Shown here: piece after piece, positions 51,807 through 59,626 of the stretch
Position numbering within the stretch: the first letter of the stretch is position 1
Layout: every line of letters starts with the position of its first letter
Assembly (NCBI GenBank): GCA_934754425.1
Contig: CAKVIN010000009.1
Span: 1 to 64,000, forward strand
Reading direction: 5' to 3'
Length of the DNA stretch: 64,000 bases
Origin: an uncultured Candidatus Melainabacteria bacterium
GTDB lineage: Bacteria; Cyanobacteriota; Vampirovibrionia; Gastranaerophilales; Gastranaerophilaceae
The notes under the pieces: generated by a model
The model's input: only the letters and a program-made list of their open reading frames with translations
What the model was told of the DNA's origin: nothing
The model's database searches: none
Made by a program: the position numbers and the translations under genes

Positions 51807-52481
51807 ATGTCTAAAAACATTTTTATAACCGCAACCGGAACTGATATTGGTAAAACCTATGTTTCTGCTTTAATTATTAAAAAAATGCGTGAAATGGGGT
51901 TTGATTGCGGATATTTTAAACCGGTTTTAAGTGGAGTAGAAGAAATTGATGGTAAATTAACCGTTAGTGATTGTAATTATGTTATAAATACTGCTAACAT
52001 TCCTACTAGTGCCAATGAATGCGTATCTTATTGGTGGAAAGAAGCTGTTTCTCCACATCTTGCAGCCAAAAGACAAAATCAAGAAATTGATATCTCAAAA
52101 ATAAAAAAAGATTTTGAAAATGCTAAAAACAAATATGATTATCTTTTAGTTGAAGGAGCCGGTGGCATCACTTGTCCGCTTAATCTTGAAAATGGGGAAA
52201 AATATTTATTAAAAGATTTAATAAAAGAATTTAATACAAGTATTATAATAGTTGCTGATGGTGGATTAGGGACTATTAATTCTATATTATTAACTGTAGA
52301 ATACGCTCGCAACAATGGAATAAATATAAAAGGGATTATTCTAAATAATTTTGAACCGAACAATTTTATGCATCAGGATAATTTAAAACAAGTTGAATAT
52401 TTAACCGGTGTAAAAGTTGTTGCAACTGTAGAAAAAGGACAAAAAGATATAAAACTTTTAGAAAATTTGTTTGAGGTATAA
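51807..52481 (+). CDS. bioD: Dethiobiotin synthase
   Basis: 224 residues; converts 7,8-diaminopelargonate, CO2 and ATP to dethiobiotin. The P-loop is ATGTDIGKT (9-17), followed by GYFKPV and VEGAGGITCPLN. The length is standard. GAGGATTT is the ribosome site. It is first in an operon with bioA; bioB, bioF and bioC/H genes are absent from the window. Confidence 0.96.
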   Translation: MSKNIFITATGTDIGKTYVSALIIKKMREMGFDCGYFKPVLSGVEEIDGKLTVSDCNYVINTANIPTSANECVSYWWKEAVSPHLAAKRQNQEIDISKIKKDFENAKNKYDYLLVEGAGGITCPLNLENGEKYLLKDLIKEFNTSIIIVADGGLGTINSILLTVEYARNNGINIKGIILNNFEPNNFMHQDNLKQVEYLTGVKVVATVEKGQKDIKLLENLFEV

Positions 52482-52483
52482 AT

Positions 52484-53869
52484 ATGGATTGGCAAAAAGA
52501 AGATTTGAAATATATATGGCACCCTTGTTCGCAAATGAAAGACTACGAAACACTTCCGCCGATTGTAATTGAACGTGGTGAAGGTATAAACATATATGAT
52601 ACTAACGGTAAGTGCTACAAAGATGTAATCAGTTCCTGGTGGTGTAATCTTCTTGGGCATTGTAATCCTAGAATTAATGCTGCTGTTAAAAAACAAATTG
52701 ACGAATTAGAACACGTAATTTTTGCGAACTTTTCTCACAAGCCTGCAATAACACTTTGCCACGAATTAGCAAAAGTAATTCCGGACGGACTTTGTAAATT
52801 TAATTTTGCAGATAACGGTTCTGCTGCTATTGAAATGGCTTTAAAGATGAGTTTCCAATATCATTATCAAACAGGAAATCCGCAGAAGAAAAGATTTATG
52901 GCACTTTCTGATGCTTATCACGGAGAAACACTTGGTGCACTTGCAGTTGGTGGTGTTGATTTGTATTCAGAATTATATAAGCCACTATTACTTGATGTTT
53001 TAAGAATCGACGGACCAGATTGTTACAGATGTCCATATAATAAACAATGCGAAGGACACTGCACATATAAAAGTGAAAATGTAACTTGTAATTGTGAGTG
53101 TTTTGAAAAAGCGGAACAAATGTTTGAAAAATATGCAGATGAAACTGCTGCAATAATTGTAGAACCACTTTTACAAGGTTCTGCCGGTATGAGAGTTTAT
53201 CCGCCTTTATATTTGAAAAAGCTAAGAGAATTATGCGACAAATACAATGTTCATCTTATAGCAGACGAAATTGCAACCGGCTACGGTAGAACAGGCAAGA
53301 TGTTTGCATTCAATCATGCTGGCGTAAGCCCCGATATAATGTGTCTTTCAAAAGGTTTAACCGGTGGCTATATGCCTATGGCAATTGCTATTACTACACA
53401 AAAAATTTATGATGCTTTTTATGATGATTATTTAAAAGGAAAAGCATTTATGCATTCTCATACATATGCCGGAAATCCGCTTGCTTGTTCTGCTGCAATA
53501 GAAGTTCTTAAAATTCTTAAAGATGAACAAATTATTGAAAACGCAAACCGCAGGGCAAAATACTTTAACAAAATCATTAAAGAAAAATTCTTACCACTTG
53601 AGAATGTTGGAGAAGTTCGTTCAATTGGTTTAATTAACGCTATAGAATTGATTAAAAACAGAGATACAAAAGAACCTTTAGATTATACCAAACGTACAGG
53701 ATATCAAATTTACAAAAAAGCATTGCAAAAAGGGGTTCTTTTAAGACCTTTAGGCGATGTAATTTATTTTAATCCGCCATTGATAATAAAAGAAGAAGAC
53801 ATGGATTTTGTAACGAATGTAGCGTTGGAGTGTACAAAAGAAATTCTGCGTGATACAATAAAATCGTAG
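52484..53869 (+). CDS. bioA: Adenosylmethionine-8-amino-7-oxononanoate aminotransferase
   Basis: 461-residue PLP-dependent class III aminotransferase, the step before BioD. PLP lysine is K290 in CLSKGLTGGYMP, with the HPCSQMKDYE N-terminus typical of BioA and ADEIATGYGRTG binding the cofactor. A Cys-rich insertion (CPYNKQCEGHCTYKSE...) appears around residues 185-210, seen in some homologues. The gene starts two bases after bioD and is followed 24 bases later by a lipoprotein gene. Confidence 0.95.
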   Translation: MDWQKEDLKYIWHPCSQMKDYETLPPIVIERGEGINIYDTNGKCYKDVISSWWCNLLGHCNPRINAAVKKQIDELEHVIFANFSHKPAITLCHELAKVIPDGLCKFNFADNGSAAIEMALKMSFQYHYQTGNPQKKRFMALSDAYHGETLGALAVGGVDLYSELYKPLLLDVLRIDGPDCYRCPYNKQCEGHCTYKSENVTCNCECFEKAEQMFEKYADETAAIIVEPLLQGSAGMRVYPPLYLKKLRELCDKYNVHLIADEIATGYGRTGKMFAFNHAGVSPDIMCLSKGLTGGYMPMAIAITTQKIYDAFYDDYLKGKAFMHSHTYAGNPLACSAAIEVLKILKDEQIIENANRRAKYFNKIIKEKFLPLENVGEVRSIGLINAIELIKNRDTKEPLDYTKRTGYQIYKKALQKGVLLRPLGDVIYFNPPLIIKEEDMDFVTNVALECTKEILRDTIKS

Positions 53870-53893
53870 CCGAAATTAAGGAGTATCTCCGCA

Positions 53894-54439
53894 ATGAAGA
53901 TATCATTAAAAAGTATTGCGCCTATAGTGGCGTTTGGTGTGATGTCCTTGTCATCTTGCACATCTCCAGCTGATAGAACAAAGGATTATTTAACATCAAC
54001 AAATAGAAATCATGACGAATTTAATAAATTAACCAGTGATATTGAAATGGAAAATTATTATTATCAGACAACTTTGCAATCACGCTTAGATTCTATGGCA
54101 TATAGAGATGTTTTTAATTCTACAAAAGCTGCTCAAGATTCTGAAAAAGTTGCTAATTTTAATAAAATTGCAGCAAACTATAGAGCTGTTCTTGATGATA
54201 AATATAATTTTAAAAAAGCAATTAAATCAATTAAATCCAAATTGGTTTCTGGTGGAATCACAGTAAAAGATTTAAAAAAGATAAATTCAAACACAGATAA
54301 TTATGGACATCCTCTTCATTTAACGCAACATTATGCTGATGATTGGGCATATAGAAAATATTTTGAAAAAATTGGAATTTATAAAGGAAATGTCCCTAAA
54401 AAATGTGACGAAATATCAAAGTCAATAAGACCATTCTAA
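53894..54439 (+). CDS. Putative lipoprotein
   Basis: 181 residues. A lipobox LSSC (Cys22) follows a short hydrophobic signal, so it is probably lipid-anchored. The mature region is helical and polar (charged heptads 45-110) without a known domain. It follows bioA closely and abuts the HEARH gene (2 bases), so all may be in one transcript. AAGGAG lies upstream. Function unknown. Confidence 0.75.
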   Translation: MKISLKSIAPIVAFGVMSLSSCTSPADRTKDYLTSTNRNHDEFNKLTSDIEMENYYYQTTLQSRLDSMAYRDVFNSTKAAQDSEKVANFNKIAANYRAVLDDKYNFKKAIKSIKSKLVSGGITVKDLKKINSNTDNYGHPLHLTQHYADDWAYRKYFEKIGIYKGNVPKKCDEISKSIRPF

Positions 54440-54440
54440 T

Positions 54441-55268
54441 ATGAAAATAAGAACACAAAATCGAATTTCTCCAAAAGCTGCATTACCCTTTAACTTTGTT
54501 AAAGGTAGTTTTGAGCAGAGAAATAACAAAGCTCAACAATATTGGAATACTTTTGCAAATGAATATAAAAGAATAAAAAAACCAAATGTTGAAGATTATA
54601 GAATGTGTATAAATGATGCACTTGCGCCAAATAGAGTTCGTTATAAAGTTACGAAAGAAACTAATGAGGACAATTGGGGCAGTACTTGTATGGGAATAAG
54701 AGTTGAACAGAATGCTTTGAAGAGCTATATTATAAATCATCGCATTCATAAAATTCGTCTTCCTATAGATGATGATGGGGTTATTCAAAGAGAACTTACA
54801 GCCGTTCACGAAGCACGACATTTTTTCGACCATTTATTTAATCCCAAAATTTCACTTATACGTGTTCGTCAATTAACAAACAAAAAAGAATATGATAAAG
54901 ATGTTGATAATTTAAGAGATGTTATTTTAGGAACATTTTTTGAAGAAATCAACAAAAAAGATGTAAAGAAAAAGTTTGAAAAAATATTGGCAAAATTATC
55001 TAATGATGTAGCAATTGAAGCTTTGCAGAGTATTAGATATTCATTATTGACAGAAAAAAATGCATATTTAGCAGAAGTAAAATATTTACTTGATAAAAAT
55101 CCTATAACAAATGTATTTCGTGCAATAGAGGCAAATATTGCATACAAAATTTGTCATTTTTCTTATAGAGAAAAACTTGTGAAACAAAAAATAAAAGAAC
55201 TCATTTCTGCAGAAAGAGAAGCTCATCAACATAATTTAGAAAAAAACAACAAAAATAAGAGAATTTAG
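54441..55268 (+). CDS. Putative HEARH metalloprotease, 275 aa
   Basis: No signal peptide. H123-E124-A-R-H127 is followed 78-85 residues later by a Glu-containing helix (TEKNAYLAEVKY, Glu205/Glu212), the HExxH-plus-Glu geometry of gluzincin-like proteases. The N-terminus has a tag-like NRISPKAALPFNFVKGSFE (about 7-25), similar to other F-K-G proteins here. The ATG begins right after the stop of the lipoprotein gene. Tail-to-tail overlap of four bases with the next, convergent gene. Protease activity is inferred from the motif only. Confidence 0.6.
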   Translation: MKIRTQNRISPKAALPFNFVKGSFEQRNNKAQQYWNTFANEYKRIKKPNVEDYRMCINDALAPNRVRYKVTKETNEDNWGSTCMGIRVEQNALKSYIINHRIHKIRLPIDDDGVIQRELTAVHEARHFFDHLFNPKISLIRVRQLTNKKEYDKDVDNLRDVILGTFFEEINKKDVKKKFEKILAKLSNDVAIEALQSIRYSLLTEKNAYLAEVKYLLDKNPITNVFRAIEANIAYKICHFSYREKLVKQKIKELISAEREAHQHNLEKNNKNKRI

Positions 55269-55924
55269 TTACTTTTCCCTGCTCTATAGCCGCTATATGA
55301 ATAAATGAATGGTAAAATTGTTTCTATATGTAATTTATTCACAAATGGAATTTTTGCTAAAACCAAAATCCCAATAGCATCGTCTATATTTGCAATACAA
55401 TCAATCAAACCTAATTTTCTATCCGGCAATTTATCTTTTGGGTCTGTGATTATGTTAGATAAAGATGCGGCACCAAACATCCCAATAATTAAACCACCTA
55501 GCATAGCGCCGGTTTTTCCAAATACATTATTAAAGTGCTTACTATTTTCAGAAAGTTTTAAACAACCACCTGCAATCCAAGTTGGAATTGATGCGTTCAA
55601 AAACTGAAATAAACCTTCTTGTAGTTTATTTTTATTAGTTTTTTTATTCTCTCCAATCATCCCTAAAGCAACCCCTCCGGCGATTGATGAAGCTGATATA
55701 GTTAACATGTCTGATAAATTATAATTTAATTTTGATAAAGATTTAATTTTTTGCTTTTTTAACATCAACGCAACCGGAATTGCAGTGCCGATTACAGATC
55801 CTACTCCTGCTCTAATTTTATCATCAGTTGTAACATCTTTCTCTCTGGCTTTGTTACGCAAAGCTGACAGTTTTTGATTTTTTTCACTAATGAATGTTAA
55901 ATTATTTGATACACAGGAGTTCAT
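55265..55924 (-). CDS. Membrane protein paralogue B of the 19976 protein
   Basis: 219 residues. It aligns along most of its length with the protein at 19976: GSxIGTA, SSIAGGVALG, NASIP, KTGAMLGG, a D-R-K-LGLIDCIANIDDAIG block and PFVNK. Four predicted hydrophobic segments. The start region lacks the NFKS tag but has NNLTFISEK. It is 11 bases downstream of thrB on the same strand, so probably in its transcript. Function unknown. Confidence 0.7.
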   Translation of the reverse strand: MNSCVSNNLTFISEKNQKLSALRNKAREKDVTTDDKIRAGVGSVIGTAIPVALMLKKQKIKSLSKLNYNLSDMLTISASSIAGGVALGMIGENKKTNKNKLQEGLFQFLNASIPTWIAGGCLKLSENSKHFNNVFGKTGAMLGGLIIGMFGAASLSNIITDPKDKLPDRKLGLIDCIANIDDAIGILVLAKIPFVNKLHIETILPFIYSYSGYRAGKSN

Positions 55925-55935
55925 ACTTTTGTCGG

Positions 55936-56874
55936 TTATTCTATTATTTCAGCACCATTTGGTTCTACTTTTAATGTTCGAACATCTGCTTTTATGCTCT
56001 GAACATCCCAAATGTCTTTTACTATTGATTTTATTTTATCTAAATCATATTTATGAGAAATTACTAATAAAGAAGGGCCTGCGCCAGATAATACACAACC
56101 TAGTACACCGTCTTCATGCTTAAAAGCATCCATAATTTCTTTCATACCAGGGACTAATTTTTCTCTATAAGGTTGATGTAATTTGTCTTGAAGAGCTATT
56201 TTCATCAATTTTTCATCTTTATTGTTTACTGCTTCAATAAGCATTGCAAGATGTTTTGCATTATATACCGCATCTTTCATCGGAATTTGTTCAGGCAATA
56301 CTGAACGAGCAATATTTGTTGATAATTCAAAATCAGGAATACAAACTGTTATATCCCATTCTTGAGGCCAATTAAGTTTTCTATAAACAATTGAACCATC
56401 ATCTTCTTGAGAGGCCATTACAAATCCACCCAAGATTGCTGGGGCAACATTGTCCGGATGACCTTCTACTTCTGTCGCAATTGAAAGTAAAGCTGTTTCA
56501 TCAGCAGGTGAACCTAAAAGTTTATTTGCTGCAATTAAACCACCGACAACAACTGCTGCAGAACTACCTAATCCTCTAGTAATAGGAATTTGAGATTGAA
56601 TATTTATTTTAAGTTCTGATGGTTCTTGACCGATAGAATTGTAAAGCATTTCTACTGCTTTATAAACAATATTATTTTCATCACGAGGAATGTTATCGAA
56701 AATCATTTCATCAATAACTTCTTCTTCTGACATTAAATTAATCTCAATTCCTGTTCCCGGTAAAACTGTTTCTTCTATTGTAATTGTATTATAAATAGGT
56801 AATGCTAACCCCAAACAGTCAAAACCAGGGCCTATATTTGCAGATGTTGCAGGAACTTTTACGCTTACTTTCAT
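55936..56874 (-). CDS. thrB: Homoserine kinase
   Basis: 312-residue GHMP-family kinase phosphorylating homoserine in threonine synthesis. VKVPATSANIGPGFDCLGLAL at the N-terminus, the ATP loop ITRGLGSSAAVVVGG, and a GAGPSLL motif near the C-terminus are diagnostic. thrC and hom are not adjacent. It precedes the membrane protein gene by 11 bases. Confidence 0.96.
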   Translation of the reverse strand: MKVSVKVPATSANIGPGFDCLGLALPIYNTITIEETVLPGTGIEINLMSEEEVIDEMIFDNIPRDENNIVYKAVEMLYNSIGQEPSELKINIQSQIPITRGLGSSAAVVVGGLIAANKLLGSPADETALLSIATEVEGHPDNVAPAILGGFVMASQEDDGSIVYRKLNWPQEWDITVCIPDFELSTNIARSVLPEQIPMKDAVYNAKHLAMLIEAVNNKDEKLMKIALQDKLHQPYREKLVPGMKEIMDAFKHEDGVLGCVLSGAGPSLLVISHKYDLDKIKSIVKDIWDVQSIKADVRTLKVEPNGAEIIE

Positions 56875-56944
56875 TTTCTAATTGTCTCCTAAAATTATAA
56901 CGAGATTATACAATAAAGACAGAGTAAAAAACAACTGTTAAAGT

Positions 56945-58180
56945 TTAATAAAACATTTGCATCGCATTTGGCAATGATTTATGATAATTATACACAGACG
57001 GTTGTAGTCTGATTCCATAAGTTACATGGTCATTATCAACAGAAACCCATTCGCCTCTATTTACGCCATCCATAAATCCTTCTGTATTCATCATATCAGA
57101 ATTTGAATTTGGTGCCATCAAGAAGAAGTTTTTGTATCCTACAGTATCGTTGTAAGCCAAACCTAATGCTTTAAAATCCGGTAATGTTTTTGCAAGATAG
57201 CTTAAATTTTTTCCAATTTCCATATTTGTTGGAAGGTGTTCAATGTATTTATAAATTGAATAATTTTTGTCATGGTTGTAATAACAAAGTGGAGCTGAAT
57301 TTCTACTTCTGTTATATGTCAAGTAAGAATCAATTTTAGCCAATGTTCCAAGAGCAAATGGTGCATCAAGGCTTCTCATTTCCGGTCTACTCATTTTTAA
57401 AACATATTTTTTTCCTTCAGGAGTGAAGATGCCAAAAACATTTTTGTCAGATTTTCCTTCCGTAAAATAAGCAAAATCATATTTTCTATTATCAATTGTC
57501 ATGCTTTCAATATGTTTTTTACTTTTTAGTCCATATTCCATTTGTCCGGAAAGATAGTCAGTAATTTTATCAAGGTGTTCTCTTGGAATTTCTCTAGGAA
57601 CATTTCCTATTTCAACTTTATCAGTTCCACGTAATTGTTGATATTTTTTTACAAGAAAATCTCCGCTCCAATCAGGTCGCATACGCAACAAGTCTTCTAA
57701 AGAATGTGATTCATTAACTTTCCATTCAATAAATCTTGTGTAAGCTCTATTATAAGGACTATCAAAGCTAAAAGACATCAAATTCTTTGAATTGTTTGGA
57801 AGTATTTTTGTTAATGTATCTAATACTTCGTTTGATTTTCTTGGATTATAAGCAATACTGGAAATTAATTCACGGCTTCTATCCGTTGTTTCTAAAATTT
57901 CTGTTAAAAATTTATCTAAAACTTCAGGAGTTTCTTTTATTTTTAAGAAAGATTGTATTGCCGGTGTTTTGTCATTTTTAATATACCAGTCATATTCTTC
58001 CCAAAGTTTTGCCATTGATTTATTCCCTTTGAAATTAATCCCTGTAAAATACATCGGATTTGTTGCAGGAAGTTTATACGATATTTGTTTTTGTTCATTA
58101 TTGGTAGTGTTTTCTTTTTTAAGATTTTTTGTTAATAATTGATAATTATTATAATTAGTACTTATTGCAGCTATGTTCAT
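56945..58180 (-). CDS. Protein-kinase-like protein with FKG tag, 411 aa
   Basis: No signal peptide. The N-terminus carries YFTGINFKGNKS (44-55). Residues about 245-390 resemble a kinase-like fold: beta-strand FGIFTPEGKKYVLKM with candidate ATP Lys K262, a hinge-like SIYKYIEHLPTN (308-319), a catalytic-loop-like N344-D345...N351 (AYNDTVGYKNF) and a metal-site-like V381-D382-N383-D384. N-terminal residues 60-200 are helical. Ribosome site AAGGAG. Single gene between thrB and glyA. Kinase activity is a hypothesis; the loop spacing differs by one residue from canonical HRD...N. Confidence 0.6.
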   Translation of the reverse strand: MNIAAISTNYNNYQLLTKNLKKENTTNNEQKQISYKLPATNPMYFTGINFKGNKSMAKLWEEYDWYIKNDKTPAIQSFLKIKETPEVLDKFLTEILETTDRSRELISSIAYNPRKSNEVLDTLTKILPNNSKNLMSFSFDSPYNRAYTRFIEWKVNESHSLEDLLRMRPDWSGDFLVKKYQQLRGTDKVEIGNVPREIPREHLDKITDYLSGQMEYGLKSKKHIESMTIDNRKYDFAYFTEGKSDKNVFGIFTPEGKKYVLKMSRPEMRSLDAPFALGTLAKIDSYLTYNRSRNSAPLCYYNHDKNYSIYKYIEHLPTNMEIGKNLSYLAKTLPDFKALGLAYNDTVGYKNFFLMAPNSNSDMMNTEGFMDGVNRGEWVSVDNDHVTYGIRLQPSVYNYHKSLPNAMQMFY

Positions 58181-58255
58181 TTAGTTTCTCCTTATTATAA
58201 GAAGAAACTAAAACAAAAATATTTTTGTTATTTTATGAACGAATCGTTACAATTA

Positions 58256-58284
58256 TTTACTTATTAAATAATTTTCCGTATAAT
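58256..58284 (+). promoter_or_regulatory. Promoter of glyA
   Basis: TTTACT (58256-58261), 17 bases, TATAAT (58279-58284). The leader is about 44 bases, with no riboswitch-like fold seen. Confidence 0.6.
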
Positions 58285-58334
58285 TAATTAAAGATTTTGT
58301 GGGATTTGTACAGTTAAGGGGAGGAATTGAATTT

Positions 58335-59570
58335 ATGCATATAGAAGAAATAAAAAAAACAGATGCTGAAGTTGCACAATATATTGAAGCAGAATTAAAA
58401 CGACAACAAACAACAATTGAACTTATTGCAAGTGAAAATTTCACTTCTCCAGCTGTAATGGAAGCTTGCGGAAGTGTTTTAACAAACAAATACGCAGAAG
58501 GAAAACCTCATAAAAGATATTATAACGGTTGCGAAGTTGTAGATAAGATTGAAGAACTTGCGCAAAAGCGTGCTTGTGAATTGTTTCATATGGATCATGC
58601 AAATGTTCAACCTCATTCCGGCGCACAAGCAAATATGGCAGTATTTTTTGCATTACTTAAACACGGCGATACTATTTTAGGTATGGATTTATCAAACGGT
58701 GGACATCTTAGCCACGGTTGTCCGGTAAATTTCTCCGGCATGTATTTTGATGCAAAAAGCTATGGTGTTGATTCAGAAGGCAATATTGATTATGAAGATG
58801 TTAGAAAAAAAGCACATGAATATAAACCAAAATTAATTATTTGTGGTGCAAGTAATTATTCAAAAATAATCGATTTTAAAAAGTTTAGAGAAATTGCTGA
58901 CGAAGTTGGAGCAATCCTAATGGCTGATATTGCTCATATAGCTGGACTTGTTGCAGGTGGAGTTCATCCTTCTCCTGCTGGTTATGCTCAAATTGTAACA
59001 ACTACAACGCATAAGACATTAAGAGGACCAAGAGGCGGCATAATTATGTGTGATGAAGAATATGCTGCAGTTATTGATAAAGCTGTATTCCCTGGAATTC
59101 AAGGTGGACCTTTAGAACATATTATTGCAGGTAAAGCAGTTGCATTAAAAGAAGCTTTATCGTTAGAATTTAAACAATATGCCGAACAAATTGTAAAAAA
59201 TGCAAAATCGTTAGCGCAAGGACTTTTGGATAACGAAATGGAAATTGTTGGTGGTATGACAGAAAATCACCTTATGACATTGGATTTGAGAAAAATAGGC
59301 AAAACTGGTAAAGATATGGCGAATGTTTTAGAAAAAGTAGGAATTACTGCAAATAAAAATACAGTTCCGAATGACCCTCAAAGTCCTTTTGTTACAAGTG
59401 GTATCAGATTAGGTGCTGCTGCAATGACTACCAGAGGATTTAAAGAAGATGATATGAGAGAAGTTGCAAGAATTATATCAGAAGCTATTAAGAATTCTGA
59501 AAACGAAGAAATTTTAGCACAACTAAAAAATGATTCTTTAAAACTTTGCGAAAAATATCCGCTTTATTAA
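58335..59570 (+). CDS. glyA: Serine hydroxymethyltransferase
   Basis: 411-residue PLP enzyme interconverting serine and glycine with tetrahydrofolate. LIASENF, YAEGKPHKRYYNGCE and the PLP lysine K227 in TTTTHKTLRGPRGG are present. Start at 58335 with GGGGAGG upstream; 12 extra codons in the longer frame lack a ribosome site. A strong terminator follows. It uses folate produced via folE2. Confidence 0.98.
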   Translation: MHIEEIKKTDAEVAQYIEAELKRQQTTIELIASENFTSPAVMEACGSVLTNKYAEGKPHKRYYNGCEVVDKIEELAQKRACELFHMDHANVQPHSGAQANMAVFFALLKHGDTILGMDLSNGGHLSHGCPVNFSGMYFDAKSYGVDSEGNIDYEDVRKKAHEYKPKLIICGASNYSKIIDFKKFREIADEVGAILMADIAHIAGLVAGGVHPSPAGYAQIVTTTTHKTLRGPRGGIIMCDEEYAAVIDKAVFPGIQGGPLEHIIAGKAVALKEALSLEFKQYAEQIVKNAKSLAQGLLDNEMEIVGGMTENHLMTLDLRKIGKTGKDMANVLEKVGITANKNTVPNDPQSPFVTSGIRLGAAAMTTRGFKEDDMREVARIISEAIKNSENEEILAQLKNDSLKLCEKYPLY

Positions 59571-59581
59571 TAGATATTAAA

Positions 59582-59626
59582 AACAGGAGGATGTCCAAAA
59601 TCTTTGTGACATCCTCCTGTTTTTTA
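59582..59626. terminator. Strong bidirectional terminator
   Basis: AACAGGAGGATGTC / GACATCCTCCTGTT, 14-bp stem, followed by TTTTTT on the plus strand. It separates glyA from the convergent 822-aa gene. Confidence 0.9.

Noticed and set aside
58285..58334. Riboswitch in the glyA leader
   Set aside because: The leader is about 44 bases and shows no glycine- or SAM-type conserved core.
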